A stretch of 64,000 nucleotides of DNA from Rhodococcus sp. 06-235-1A. Its GTDB lineage: Bacteria; Actinomycetota; Actinomycetes; Mycobacteriales; Mycobacteriaceae. Below are positions 16,855 to 27,153 of this stretch, piece after piece (the stretch's first letter is position 1; each line of letters starts with the position of its first letter). The stretch is taken from assembly GCF_002258785.1 (NCBI RefSeq), contig NZ_NOYI01000024.1:1-64000 (forward strand), written 5' to 3'. The position numbers and the translations under genes are program-made. The notes beneath the pieces are model-generated. The model searched no databases. It worked only from the letters and a program-made list of their open reading frames with translations, and was not told the DNA's origin.

Positions 16855-17220
16855 CTACTTGAAGGAGGACAGTCCCGAGTTCAGGGATCCGGCCACCTGA
16901 TGGACGGCAGACACGTTGTCGTCGTCGGCGTCCGAGTAGCCGTGGCCGTTGGTCTTGATGTCTGCGGAGATCTGCTCCAGCGCACTGCGCATCTTCTGCG
17001 CACTGGTGTCCCACTGAGCCATGACGTCCTGAAACGATTTGCCCGCCTTGCCGACCCAGGCCTCGGCGGTCTGCTCGACGATGGAGCGAACGGCCGAATT
17101 GGAGGCGTTGATCGACACGCTCAGGCCTTCGATCGTGCCTCCGGCAGCGACGAGCTCCTGCGGTGTGACCGTGACGCCGTTCGACGAACCCGTAGATTCC
17201 GGTCCCCCTGGATATCCCAC
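16855..17220 (-). CDS. esxU: WXG100 protein, ESX-4 EsxU-like
   Basis: A 121-aa protein with a 15-residue Gly/Ser-rich lead, then a helical hairpin with turn AWVGKAGKSF as the WXG motif. The gene is 66 bp upstream of esxT and follows the Rv3446c-like gene, the position of esxU in the mycobacterial ESX-4 locus. Probable partner of EsxT. The tail contains YSDADDDN; whether this acts as a type VII export signal is uncertain. Confidence 0.83.
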   Translation of the reverse strand: MGYPGGPESTGSSNGVTVTPQELVAAGGTIEGLSVSINASNSAVRSIVEQTAEAWVGKAGKSFQDVMAQWDTSAQKMRSALEQISADIKTNGHGYSDADDDNVSAVHQVAGSLNSGLSSFK

Positions 17221-17380
17221 TTCGACTCCTTGTCTTCGTTTTTCGATTCACGTGCACCCGCGGCACACGTGCTGCGCAACCGAGAGGCCTGTAGTCGGCC
17301 CGCTCACTCCCCTACATCTCCTTGGACGCAGCAACCCCTCGGTTCGGTTCCGGCTGCCGTCGAGAAACCGTGGGTCGATC

Positions 17381-18862
17381 TCACGACACCGGAACGATCT
17401 CGAGCGTCTGCGTGGCTTGATCGCATTCGGCGTCGATCACGGTCGAGTCGTCCCCCTCGAACTGGCAACCGATGCTGACCTGCAGATCGGACTCGACGAA
17501 GACGCGCCAGAGCACGGTCGAGTCGTCGACCGGTGTCTCCGTGTACGCGATCCCCACACGACCACCGAAATCCCGGACGGGTTCGAAAGATCCGACAGTG
17601 GAATCCGGGCCGCGGGCATCGATGACCGACCGGAGCTCGGCGGCCACCTGTTCCTGCGTCGAGCCCTGCATGAGATCTGCGACGGTGACGACGATTCGGC
17701 GCTCGGGCGATGACGGCGGAATCACGACCATGCGATCCGGATCGTCGAGCCTCGTCCAGGTCGCAGGCAGTCGCATCGAGGCCCGCCCGGATACGAAGGT
17801 CACCGTCTCCGTGGGTGCTCGATCGTCTGTCGACGGCGATGGCGATGGCGATGGCGGGGGCGGTGGCGGTGGCGGTGGATCGACAACAGGCCACGACGTG
17901 CCGGCCGGGGCGGCAGTCGGCGAAAACGGCTGCGCTGCCGCCGGTTCGACACTCGTCGATGTTCCGGACACGAAATACACTGCTGCACAGACCGATACGA
18001 TGGAGACCGTCGCGCCGGCCGCGATCGCCGACCGAGACGCACGGCGGTTCGGTCGGGGCGGTGGAGCGGTGGCATTGTCCAGCCACGCGGCCGATCGCGT
18101 CGTCGCGGCACGAACGGACGGTGCCGGGTCCAGATCCGCACCGGCTCGCCGGTACAGCGATCCGGCGATGTCCAGACCGGTCAGCCACGACGTGCTGCGA
18201 TCCGCTATCGGGTCGGGTCCACCGAGAGACGGTGCCACCACGAATATCTCGTCCGGACAGCGCGAGACCGACGAACGGACGTACTCACCGACCGCTTGTC
18301 GCCATTCGTCGTCCTCACCGTGGCCGAAGGGAACGACGGCACCGGTGTCGCCGCCGTGCTCCCCCGACGCGTCCAGGACGAACACGGATGTGTCGAGGTC
18401 ACCTACCTCGACGACGACCGCGGCGGACGGCGCACGTTCACCCGGCGACGCGAGGGCGGCCTCGGCGGTCTCCACGAGCACGACCTCGTTCGCCGAGGCC
18501 GAGAAGGTGGAGCGAACGACACCCGCCCGCTCCTGACCCCATGTCGACGGATACGCGATCTCGAGTACGTCGAGTCGGTCGTGTACCCCGGCGCTGCGGA
18601 GGGCGGACCACACGATCCCGAGCAGCACTTCCTCGCGGTCCCACACCGACGTACCGACGGCAATCGACGGATCGTCGATACACAACAGAGGCGAGATCTC
18701 GGCCCCGACGTCGGGCCGCCCGAAGACGAGACGGCCACCCTCGACTGCGGCGTATGCCGACCCGACGCTCTCTCTCGGACCCTCGAGCGGACCGCCCGTG
18801 GCCACAACGGAGATTTCCGAGTAGCCCAGATGCACTGCGGCATAACGCCAGGAGTGAGTCAA
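17381..18862 (-). CDS. ESX-4 associated protein, Rv3446c-like
   Basis: The chosen TTG start at 18862 overlaps the eccC stop (TTGA), giving 493 aa; a GTG 27 bp downstream is an alternative. The N-terminal 300 residues look like a degenerate ASKHA/Hsp70-like fold (STWGQERAGVV, AAVVVEVGDLDTSVFVLDASG). A transmembrane helix follows at about residue 325 (AIAAGATVSIVSVCAAVYFV), then a Pro-rich linker with nine consecutive prolines and an extracytoplasmic domain of about 130 residues. Position between eccC and esxU matches Rv3446c. Likely a membrane-anchored accessory of the secretion system; biochemical role unknown. Confidence 0.75.
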   Translation of the reverse strand: MTHSWRYAAVHLGYSEISVVATGGPLEGPRESVGSAYAAVEGGRLVFGRPDVGAEISPLLCIDDPSIAVGTSVWDREEVLLGIVWSALRSAGVHDRLDVLEIAYPSTWGQERAGVVRSTFSASANEVVLVETAEAALASPGERAPSAAVVVEVGDLDTSVFVLDASGEHGGDTGAVVPFGHGEDDEWRQAVGEYVRSSVSRCPDEIFVVAPSLGGPDPIADRSTSWLTGLDIAGSLYRRAGADLDPAPSVRAATTRSAAWLDNATAPPPRPNRRASRSAIAAGATVSIVSVCAAVYFVSGTSTSVEPAAAQPFSPTAAPAGTSWPVVDPPPPPPPPPSPSPSPSTDDRAPTETVTFVSGRASMRLPATWTRLDDPDRMVVIPPSSPERRIVVTVADLMQGSTQEQVAAELRSVIDARGPDSTVGSFEPVRDFGGRVGIAYTETPVDDSTVLWRVFVESDLQVSIGCQFEGDDSTVIDAECDQATQTLEIVPVS

Positions 18863-21800
18863 GTCGAGTGTCCGAGCTGAACGAGTGCCTGCCCGGAACG
18901 GTTGACGAACACGCCGCGTCCTGGCGGCATGGCGTTCGGTCGTACCGTGCCGAGCAGAGTTCCCTCGTCGCGGCTTCCGCTCATCACCAATCCCGGCGTC
19001 ACCAGGTCCCGAAGCCGTCCGATGACCGGGTCGAACAGCGCCCGGCCTGCGCCACCCGAGCGACGCGCCACGATCAGGTGCAGCCCGATGTCTCGTGCAT
19101 GGGGAAGATGTTCCACCAACGGTGCCAACGGGTTTCCCGACGACGTGGCCACCAGGTCGTAGTCGTCGACGATGACGAACACCTCGGGGCCGTCCCACCA
19201 GGACCGCTCACGAAGCTGTTGCTGAGTCACGTCGGAGCCCGGCATACGATCGCTCATCCGTCCGGCGAGGTCGACGATCATCGCCGTCAGCGTCGCCTGT
19301 GAGGCTGCATACCCGGCAAGATGCTCGGAATCGACCGTGCCGAGCAGAGTTCGCCGATAGTCCGCGATGATGATCTTGACCCGATCGGAGGAGTTCGCCA
19401 GGGCGAGCGAACGACAGATTCCCCGCAGCAGAGACGTCTTGCCGCATTCACTGTCGCCGAACACCACGAAGTGCGGATTCTCCGCGAAGTCCACCATCAC
19501 CGGCGCCAACTCGGCCTCGTCGATCCCGATGGGAACGCCGAGCTCAGCAGTTGCGCCGCGGGTTCGCGGCCAGGCGTCACCGAGCTGATCGAGAACCTCG
19601 GACCGGTCGAGCAACTCGGGCAGCATTCGTACGGGCGGCGCGGCCGGTCCCACAGATGCCGCTGCGATCGCTGCCACCGACTCTCCGACTGCGAGGGACA
19701 GATCGTCGACGGAACCCAACTCGTCGACCCGAGGGAGTGCCGTCAACATGTGCAGACCGTCTCTGGTCATACCCCGGCCCGGCCGGCCTTCCGGAACGCT
19801 CGCCGCCTTGGCGCGGCCCATGTCCGAATCGGACGGATCCCCGAGTCGCAATTCCAACCGAGTACCGATCAGATCCTTGGTTGCAGGCCGAATTTCGGCC
19901 CACCGCGACGCAGTGATGATCAGGTGTAGGCCGAAGGCGAGCCCCTGCGTGGCCAACGTGGCGATCTGCTGTTCCAGGCTCTCGAAGTCGGACCTGATGG
20001 ACTGCCACCCGTCGATCACGAGAAACACGTCGCCGAATCGGTCGTGGGCATCGACGGGTTGCGTCGCGCGTCTACGTCGGAACTCCGACATCGAGTCGAT
20101 CCCGCGATCGCGGAACGACTTCTCTCGTTGCCGAACGACTCCCGCGACCTCGGCCACCGTCCGCCGAACCCGATCCACGTCCAGCCGGTTGGCCACCGAA
20201 CCCACGTGCGGCAGATGCGTCAGACCGGCCAGCGTTCCGCCGCCGAAATCCAGGCAGTAGAACTGGACCTGCGTCGGTGAATGCGTCATTGCCAGCGCCA
20301 GGATCAACGACCGAAGTGCCGTCGACTTGCCCGACTGCGGGGCTCCGACGATGGCGACGTGGCCTGCGGCACCGGACAGGTCGACCGTCAGCAGATCGCG
20401 GCGCTGATCGAACGGCCGGTCGACAAGGCCGATCGGGGCACGCAGAACACTCCGCGTATCGACACGGCCGGTCAGCACCGAACCGGGCAGAATCTGGGTC
20501 AACGTGGGAGCTGCGTCCAGCGGCGGCAACCACACTTCGTGGGCCGGCGTCCCGCGACCGCGGATTCGCGCGACGACGACGTCGAGCACCGTTGCACCGG
20601 TGCTGTCGGACCGGACCGGATCCGGTTCTTCCACCGGAGCTCCTGCCGCTTCGATCCGGCCGATATCGATCGAATCGAGTGGTACCGCATAGGCCGTGAA
20701 ACGTTTCGGCCTGATGTCGACACCCAGCGCGGGCCGCGCGGCGGTACCCGAGCGCGGCGGCTCGTAGGGACCGGAGACGTACGCCGCAGCAAACCGGACG
20801 ATTTCGGCCGAGTCGCACTTGAGGTATCCCGCACCTGGTTGCGCGGGAAGATGATACGCGTCGGGGACACCGAGCACCGATCGAGATTCGTTCGCAGAGA
20901 ACGTCTTCAAGCCGATGCGATAGGAGAGGTGACTGTCCAGCCCGCGTAGTTTGCCCTCCTCGAGGCGCTGACTGGCCAAGAGCAGGTGCATGTGCAGCGA
21001 ACGCCCGAGTCGACCGATCGCGACGAACAACTCGGCGAATTCCGGCTGCTGACTGAGCAACTCCGAGAACTCGTCGACCACCACGAACAGAGCGGGCATC
21101 GGAACCAGATCCGCTCCTGCGGCACGCGCCTTCTCGTAATCGGAGACGTTGGCGAAATTCCCGGCCGCGCGCAGCAACTCCTGACGACGGTTCATCTCGC
21201 CGGCCAACGCGTCGCGCATTCGATCCACCAAGGCCAAGTCTTCCGACAGGTTGGTGATCACAGCCGCGACATGCGGCGCGGATTCGAGTCCCGCGAACGT
21301 CGCGCCGCCCTTGAAGTCGACGAGAACCAAGTTCAGCTGTTCCGGCGAGTGCGTCGAGACCAATCCGAGAACCAGCGTGCGCAGGAACTCCGATTTTCCG
21401 GAACCCGTTGCACCGATGCACAATCCGTGCGGTCCCATACCGTTCTCGGCAGATTCCTTCAGGTCGATCTCCACCGCGCTGCCATCGGGCGCAACACCGA
21501 TCGGCACCCGCAGCCTGTCGCGTCCGCGACGCATCGTCCAGGCCCGGTCGGTGTCGAGGGCACCGACATCGGCGATCCCGACCAGACTGTTCCATCCCGA
21601 GGCTCGGACCCCGTCGTCGTCGATGACATCGACCGTCGTCGACGAGGGTCGAGCACGAAACGGCGACAGGCGTCGAGCAACGGCGTGCGCCTGCGTGGTA
21701 CTCATCGAATCCGCGACGGCGAACACCTCGACGGTCGTCCCGCTGACCGCTCCGATCGATCCGTTCTCGGCGAACAGTTGGAGACCGCGTGATGCAGCGA

Positions 21801-22857
21801 GTCTGGGGCACAGGCCCGAGAGGTCGATGATCGTGACGGCATCGAGGCCCGTGTCGGTGACATCGGTCGACCGATTGTCGAGAAGTCCGCCGTCGACCAC
21901 GATCACCAGCTGCACGACGCCTGCTACCGGAACTGCCCCGCGCGCAAACCGATTTCGCAACGCGAGTACGTCACCCAGCGCACTTTCGAGTTCGAGGAAG
22001 CTTCCGAAGATCATCCGCGCCGACCCGGCCCCGTCACGCAGAACGTCGTGCTGAGTGTGCGGAAGCCACTTGGTCCACTCCCATTGCTCCACTGTGTCCG
22101 GACCGCAGACGATCGCGACCGCAACCTGATCGGGGCCGTGAAAGCTGCACAGCGACGCCAACATTGCCCGAACCATTCCTCGGGCACCGTCGCGATCACC
22201 CGCGATCGACAGCGCTGCGAAACCCCTCAACGACACCGCAGTCGGCAGTGCGGCCACTACCGAATGTGCCCGCACGAACCGTCGCAGCGACACTGCCGAT
22301 ACCGGTTCGAGTTCCTCCACCGGCCCGGTCTCGGGCGGTACCAGTCGAGTGGCCAACCGCTGATCGCCCAGGCCGACCCGAACATGAGCGAAGTCGGGAT
22401 CCGAAAGGCGCCGCTCCCACATTCGCTCGGTTCCGGCAACCGACCACAGCGTCTCGGGGGACGGGTGACTCCATTCGAGAGCCCTGCGCTGCGCCCGTTC
22501 GGTCTCGGCTACGTCGCGGCGGAGTTGATCGAGATACCGCAGGTAATCCTTGCGGTCTTCGTTCGCCTCGGCGGTGCGAGCTCCACCGGATTTCCCGCCG
22601 CCGGCCAGCATCCCGACCATGGACATCAACATCATGGCCGGAAACATCAACATCATCGGGTTGGCCGCAGCACCCGAGGTGAACATCAGCGCAACCATCC
22701 CGACCATCGCTGCGACCATCACCAACGGCATCAATTTCATCAGCAGATTGCCGGGAACCGCCCGTGGAATCTCCGGTGGTGGCTGCAGATCGACCTCGCC
22801 GCCCGGCGATCGCGGCACTTCGCGGCGCGCGCCGCGAACGAAGCGCACGGTACTCAT
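18859..22857 (-). CDS. eccC4: Type VII secretion ATPase EccC (ESX-4)
   Basis: The motor of the ESX channel, 1332 aa from the ATG at 22857 (preceded by GGGGGCGG). Two transmembrane helices at about residues 38-60 and 65-88 are followed by three FtsK/SpoIIIE-type ATPase modules with Walker A motifs GATGSGKS (about 483), GAPQSGKS (about 840) and GDSECGKT (about 1138). Walker B-like segments are LVLVDFKGG, YCLDFGGG and IIADYRR. All three P-loops are intact. It is divergent from the LLM gene and starts the eccC-Rv3446c-esxU-esxT unit. A long upstream open frame to 23172 lacks features and is not included. Confidence 0.95.
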   Translation of the reverse strand: MSTVRFVRGARREVPRSPGGEVDLQPPPEIPRAVPGNLLMKLMPLVMVAAMVGMVALMFTSGAAANPMMLMFPAMMLMSMVGMLAGGGKSGGARTAEANEDRKDYLRYLDQLRRDVAETERAQRRALEWSHPSPETLWSVAGTERMWERRLSDPDFAHVRVGLGDQRLATRLVPPETGPVEELEPVSAVSLRRFVRAHSVVAALPTAVSLRGFAALSIAGDRDGARGMVRAMLASLCSFHGPDQVAVAIVCGPDTVEQWEWTKWLPHTQHDVLRDGAGSARMIFGSFLELESALGDVLALRNRFARGAVPVAGVVQLVIVVDGGLLDNRSTDVTDTGLDAVTIIDLSGLCPRLAASRGLQLFAENGSIGAVSGTTVEVFAVADSMSTTQAHAVARRLSPFRARPSSTTVDVIDDDGVRASGWNSLVGIADVGALDTDRAWTMRRGRDRLRVPIGVAPDGSAVEIDLKESAENGMGPHGLCIGATGSGKSEFLRTLVLGLVSTHSPEQLNLVLVDFKGGATFAGLESAPHVAAVITNLSEDLALVDRMRDALAGEMNRRQELLRAAGNFANVSDYEKARAAGADLVPMPALFVVVDEFSELLSQQPEFAELFVAIGRLGRSLHMHLLLASQRLEEGKLRGLDSHLSYRIGLKTFSANESRSVLGVPDAYHLPAQPGAGYLKCDSAEIVRFAAAYVSGPYEPPRSGTAARPALGVDIRPKRFTAYAVPLDSIDIGRIEAAGAPVEEPDPVRSDSTGATVLDVVVARIRGRGTPAHEVWLPPLDAAPTLTQILPGSVLTGRVDTRSVLRAPIGLVDRPFDQRRDLLTVDLSGAAGHVAIVGAPQSGKSTALRSLILALAMTHSPTQVQFYCLDFGGGTLAGLTHLPHVGSVANRLDVDRVRRTVAEVAGVVRQREKSFRDRGIDSMSEFRRRRATQPVDAHDRFGDVFLVIDGWQSIRSDFESLEQQIATLATQGLAFGLHLIITASRWAEIRPATKDLIGTRLELRLGDPSDSDMGRAKAASVPEGRPGRGMTRDGLHMLTALPRVDELGSVDDLSLAVGESVAAIAAASVGPAAPPVRMLPELLDRSEVLDQLGDAWPRTRGATAELGVPIGIDEAELAPVMVDFAENPHFVVFGDSECGKTSLLRGICRSLALANSSDRVKIIIADYRRTLLGTVDSEHLAGYAASQATLTAMIVDLAGRMSDRMPGSDVTQQQLRERSWWDGPEVFVIVDDYDLVATSSGNPLAPLVEHLPHARDIGLHLIVARRSGGAGRALFDPVIGRLRDLVTPGLVMSGSRDEGTLLGTVRPNAMPPGRGVFVNRSGQALVQLGHST

Positions 22858-23089
22858 AGATCCGCCCCCACGGCTGCGCCCCCACAACTGCTCTCGCTGC
22901 GGCCTCCCCCGAGGCCACGTGGACGACAGGCTAGCGCACCGAAGACCGGACGGTCCACAGTTGTCCTCGAGCTGCCACGGGCACACGCACGCCGAGTGAA
23001 CCCGAGAAATAGAACGCCACCCGACGCCGTTGCACATGGATGTGGCTTCCCTCGCCGCGCGCTCGACGAACGAAAGGCTGGCCCTCACC

Positions 23090-24079
23090 GTGTCTGTACC
23101 TCTGTCCATCCTCGACCTCGCACATGTGGGCGAAGGCGAATCGATCCGCGACAGCTTCGATGCCAGCGTCACGCTCGCCCAACACGCCGAGCAGTGGGGA
23201 TATCGACGTATCTGGTACGCCGAGCATCACAACATGAAGACGATCGCGTCGTCCGCTACCTCGGTTCTCATCGGTCACGTCGCTGCCCACACCGAGCGGA
23301 TCCGGCTCGGGTCCGGCGGCATCATGCTTCCCAATCACGCTCCTCTGACCATCGCCGAGCAATTCGGAACATTGGCGACTCTGTACCCCGGTCGAATCGA
23401 CCTCGGCCTGGGCCGCGCCCCCGGCAGCGACCAGGTCACGATGCGGGCAATGCGCCGCGATCCCGCGTCCGCGGACCGCTTTCCCCAGGATGTCCAGGAA
23501 TTGCAGGGGTACCTGTCGCCGGAATCGTTGATTCCCGGGGTGAGTGCCACGCCCGGTGCCGGAACCGAAGTGCCGCTCTACATTCTGGGGTCGTCGCTCT
23601 TCGGCGCTCAACTCGCTGCTGCACTGGGACTGCCCTTTGCCTTCGCCTCGCACTTCGCACCCGATGCGCTCGAACAGGCCGTCGAGATCTACCGCCGAGA
23701 CTTCCGGCCGTCGGCGCAACTGTCGGAGCCGCATCTGATCGTGGGTGTCAACGTGATCGCGGCGGACTCGTTGGCAGAAGCACAAGCGCAGTTCCTCCGC
23801 ACCAAGCGCAGCCGCGTCAGCCTGCTGCTCGGCCGCGGCCGGACCTTCACGGACGAGGAGGCCGACATGGTTCTCGAGGCACCGGCCGGACAGCAGATCG
23901 CCAAGATGACCAAGTACTCGGCCGTCGGTACGCCGGACATGGTGAAGGACTACCTCGATCGTTTCGCCGACCGTACGGGTGCCGACGAGCTGATCGTCGC
24001 GTCCGGGGTGTCCGACCGCGCATCGTGGCTCCGCTCCTTCGAGCTGCTGGCACAGGTGAGTGACCTCGTTCCTGCCTGA
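23090..24079 (+). CDS. LLM class flavin-dependent oxidoreductase (MsnO8-like)
   Basis: Using the GTG at 23090 (MSVPLSILDLAHVGEGES) the protein has 329 aa; an ATG at 23036 would add an unlike N-terminus. Family marks are RRIWYAEHHNMKTIASSAT, LIGHVAAHTERIRLGSGGIM and LPNHAPLTIAEQFGTLATL, typical of FMN-dependent MsnO8-type luciferase-like enzymes of unknown substrate. It sits between eccC (divergent) and eccD (same strand, 126 bp downstream), splitting the ESX-4 locus; no link to secretion is evident. Confidence 0.82.
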   Translation: MSVPLSILDLAHVGEGESIRDSFDASVTLAQHAEQWGYRRIWYAEHHNMKTIASSATSVLIGHVAAHTERIRLGSGGIMLPNHAPLTIAEQFGTLATLYPGRIDLGLGRAPGSDQVTMRAMRRDPASADRFPQDVQELQGYLSPESLIPGVSATPGAGTEVPLYILGSSLFGAQLAAALGLPFAFASHFAPDALEQAVEIYRRDFRPSAQLSEPHLIVGVNVIAADSLAEAQAQFLRTKRSRVSLLLGRGRTFTDEEADMVLEAPAGQQIAKMTKYSAVGTPDMVKDYLDRFADRTGADELIVASGVSDRASWLRSFELLAQVSDLVPA

Positions 24080-24205
24080 GCGCTGACGGTGCCGAAGTGT
24101 GTGTGACGGCCGGTTGTGCGTCGCCGTGATGTCGTAGGGTGTGCACGCAGATGCTCGGTGGGGCGGGCATCTGCACGCGAACAGCACGCATCCGGGGGGA
24201 TCTTC

Positions 24206-25759
24206 ATGACACGCGCCGACATCCGTCCATCGGCCGGCCCAGAGCCGTCGACCACCGCAGGAGAGGCGAGCCGTCGCAGGGCGGGCGCGCAGTCCGTGTT
24301 CGCGCAGGACGTGTGTCGCGTGACAGTGTTGGCACGGTCCACCCAGGTGGATATGGCGCTGCCGGTGGACGTTCCGGTCTCGCTGCTCGTTCCAGGCATC
24401 GTCGACATGATTGCGGAACGACCCAGGCGGGCGGGCGTGGAGCCTGCGGAGCGAACCCAGGTTTCCGAGTCCGACGGCGGTCCTGCGTCGGATGGGATGC
24501 CCGTGGCGTGGACGCTCGCCCGGATAGGGTTTCCGCCGCTGTCGCCGACGGCGACCCTCGCCGAGCTGTCCGTGCGCGACGGGGAGCTGCTGGTGTTGGG
24601 TGTCGCCGAGCGGCCCGCTCCGGTTCCGCTCTTCGACGATCTCATGTATTCCGTTGCGAGAGCGGGCAGTGACGACGTTCTGCACTGGACTTCCCGTACT
24701 GCCCGAACGGTGGGTGCTGTCGTCACCGGCGCGATGGTGTTGCTGGCGTGCGGGATCCTGGTGCGGGAGCCGATCCGCGCCGGAGCCGAGAATGTCGGCA
24801 GTCTCGTCGAAGGGTCCGCTGCGGTCACCGTGTCGATCCTCTTCGCCATCGCGGGGGTGATTCTGGGGCGGGTGTATCGGCAGCACGTCGTGGCAGTGCT
24901 CTTCGGTGGGTGCGCGGTCGCGCTGATGTTCACCGGCGGAGCGCTGCTGGTACCCGGAGAGTTCGGTGCGGCCCAGCTGATGTTGGGTTCGGCCATGGCC
25001 GGAGCGTCGGCTGTGTTGTCTCTGCGTATCGGCGGGACGGGTTTCTCCGTGTTCACTGCCGCGATCGTGTTGGCTCTACTGACGTTCGTTGCCGCGGTGG
25101 GCGCGCTGTTCACCGCTGTGCCGGGGCCTGCGATCGGCACTGCCGCTGCGCTGACCGGTCTGACCGGAATCGCACTGGCTGCGCGCATGTCGATGATGCA
25201 GGCGCGATTGCCGCTGCCGCCGGTTCCGACGGCAGGCGCACCGTTGGACTCCGTCGAGGAGGCCGAGCTCGACGCAATCTCGTTCGCCGATCTGCAGGGT
25301 GCCGCGGCCAGGGCGCGGAGCTACCTGACCGGTCTACTGGTGGCGTTCACCGTCGCAGTGGTGACGGGAGTTCTCGGTGCAGCGGCCGCAGACACCGGGG
25401 ACGGCGTTCAGTGGCCTGCGGTCGCGCTCGCAGCGCTGTGTGCGCTCGTTCTACTGCTACGCGGCCGTACGTATGCGGTTGTGGCGCATGCTGTTCCACT
25501 CGTCGCAGGCGGTACGACTATCTTGGTGTCTCTTCTCGTCGGTGCCGTCATCGCACTGCCCGAGTACGCTCTCGCCCTGTTCGGTGTGACGGTGGGCGGT
25601 GCCGTCGCCGCGTCGATCTTCGGGGCATTCGTGCCGACACGCACGTACTCGCCGGTCATGCGTCGGTCCGCGGAACTGCTCGAGTACGCGGTCATCGCCT
25701 TGGTCATTCCGATCGCAGTGTGGGTGTGCGGTCTGTACAGCGTCGTCCGCGGGCTGTGA
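24206..25759 (+). CDS. eccD4: Type VII secretion membrane channel protein EccD (ESX-4)
   Basis: A 517-aa polytopic protein whose ATG follows GGGGGGA. Residues about 35-130 form a ubiquitin-like cytosolic domain (QDVCRVTVLARSTQVDMALP, SPTATLAELSVRDGELLVL). About eleven hydrophobic helices follow from residue 170, matching the EccD fold that forms the membrane vestibule of the ESX complex. Its stop overlaps the mycP GTG start (GTGA), so the channel and protease are translationally coupled. Confidence 0.93.
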   Translation: MTRADIRPSAGPEPSTTAGEASRRRAGAQSVFAQDVCRVTVLARSTQVDMALPVDVPVSLLVPGIVDMIAERPRRAGVEPAERTQVSESDGGPASDGMPVAWTLARIGFPPLSPTATLAELSVRDGELLVLGVAERPAPVPLFDDLMYSVARAGSDDVLHWTSRTARTVGAVVTGAMVLLACGILVREPIRAGAENVGSLVEGSAAVTVSILFAIAGVILGRVYRQHVVAVLFGGCAVALMFTGGALLVPGEFGAAQLMLGSAMAGASAVLSLRIGGTGFSVFTAAIVLALLTFVAAVGALFTAVPGPAIGTAAALTGLTGIALAARMSMMQARLPLPPVPTAGAPLDSVEEAELDAISFADLQGAAARARSYLTGLLVAFTVAVVTGVLGAAAADTGDGVQWPAVALAALCALVLLLRGRTYAVVAHAVPLVAGGTTILVSLLVGAVIALPEYALALFGVTVGGAVAASIFGAFVPTRTYSPVMRRSAELLEYAVIALVIPIAVWVCGLYSVVRGL

Positions 25760-27147
25760 CCCCGCGCCGGCAGAGAACGACCGTCGTTGCGGCGCTCACT
25801 GCGCTCGCTCTGTCGTTGGACGCCGTCATCGGTTCGTCTCCAGCACATGCCGAACGTCCTCTGATCGATCCCGCGCAGCTGCCCCCACCGAGCGCGCCCG
25901 CTCCTCTCGAACCGACGGAACAGAAGAACGCCTGCGCTCTTCCGTCCGAGACCGCAGACGCACAGGCGGTGCCGACCGCGCTGAAAGCACTGGACTTCGC
26001 GTCGGTCTGGCCCATCACTCGCGGAGCCGGTCAGGTGGTCGCCGTCATCGATACCGGGGTCGGTGCTCACCCACGCCTGCCGGGCCTGATTCCGGGCGGC
26101 GATTACGTCAGCGCGGGCGACGGACTGTTCGACTGCGATGCGCACGGGACGATGGTCGCCGGACTGATCGCTGCGCAGACCGCACCGGGCAGCGGATTCG
26201 CCGGCGGCGCACCGGATGCACGCATACTCTCGATTCGACAGTCCAGCAACGTGTTTCAGATTGTCGACACCAGGCCGGAGGAAGAAAAGGCTGCCGAGCC
26301 GGAGAACGCCGCGGGCTACGGCAACGTGCGCACGATGGCCATGGCCATCAGGACCGCGGTCGACTCCGGGGCGTCGGTGATCAACATCTCCGAGGTCGCA
26401 TGTGTGCCCGCCGGGGGTGGTGTGGCCGATGGTCCGCTGGGTGCCGCGGTGCACTACGCCGTCCGCGAGCGGAACGTCGTCGTCGTTGCCGCAGCGGGCA
26501 ACCTCGGTAGCGCGGCTTGCCAGGCACAGAACCCGATGACCGACCCCCTTTCACCCGATGCGGATCCGTGGGCCGCATTCGCGACGATCGCGACCCCGGC
26601 CTGGTTCGACGACGTGTTGACCGTCGGATCGGTCGAGTCGGACGGCACACCGTCCACGTTCAGTCTGGCCGGCCCGTGGGTCGACGTCGCCGCGCCCGGC
26701 TCGAACATGACGTCTCTGTCCCCTTCGGGCAACGGACTGGCGAACGGCACCCGAGGCAACGACGGCGTGTTCCCCATGACCGGAACGAGTTTCGCGGCAC
26801 CGCTGGTCGCTGCGGTCGCAGCGTTGGTGCGCTCGCACCGCCCCGAACTGTCGGCGCTGGAGGTGGTGGACCGGATCGAGCGAACTGCGCATGCGCCGGC
26901 CGAGGGGTGGAACCCTCTCGTCGGTCACGGCATCGTCGATCCACTCGCCGCGGTCACCGATCTGGTGACGCCTGCTCCCCGCGCAGTGCCCGCGGACAGC
27001 GTCGCGATGAGCATGCCCCTACCACCGCCTGCACCGGATCATCGCCCGCGAACTGCTGCGGTGACCGGTTCGGTGTTGGTCGCGGTGATCCTCGCGCTCG
27101 GTCTCGCGCTGTCCATCCCTCTGCGTCGACGCGCCAGGCCGAACTGA
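25756..27147 (+). CDS. mycP4: Mycosin, subtilisin-like protease of ESX-4
   Basis: A 463-aa membrane-anchored S8 protease. It has a Sec signal peptide (residues 1-32, ending SSPAHA), catalytic Asp99 in VVAVIDTGV, His130 in DAHGTMVAG and Ser345 in GTSFAAPLVAA, and a C-terminal transmembrane helix (SVLVAVILALGLALSIPL) followed by basic residues. Mycosins stabilise the ESX complex on the periplasmic side and can clip substrates. The GTG start overlaps the eccD stop; the gene is convergent with eccB, 6 bp apart. Confidence 0.94.
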   Translation: MTPRRQRTTVVAALTALALSLDAVIGSSPAHAERPLIDPAQLPPPSAPAPLEPTEQKNACALPSETADAQAVPTALKALDFASVWPITRGAGQVVAVIDTGVGAHPRLPGLIPGGDYVSAGDGLFDCDAHGTMVAGLIAAQTAPGSGFAGGAPDARILSIRQSSNVFQIVDTRPEEEKAAEPENAAGYGNVRTMAMAIRTAVDSGASVINISEVACVPAGGGVADGPLGAAVHYAVRERNVVVVAAAGNLGSAACQAQNPMTDPLSPDADPWAAFATIATPAWFDDVLTVGSVESDGTPSTFSLAGPWVDVAAPGSNMTSLSPSGNGLANGTRGNDGVFPMTGTSFAAPLVAAVAALVRSHRPELSALEVVDRIERTAHAPAEGWNPLVGHGIVDPLAAVTDLVTPAPRAVPADSVAMSMPLPPPAPDHRPRTAAVTGSVLVAVILALGLALSIPLRRRARPN

Positions 27148-27153
27148 GCTACG

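Noticed and set aside
22858..23172. Longer EccC start upstream of 22857
   Set aside because: Extension has no family similarity; ATG at 22857 follows GGGGGCGG and gives the usual N-terminus.
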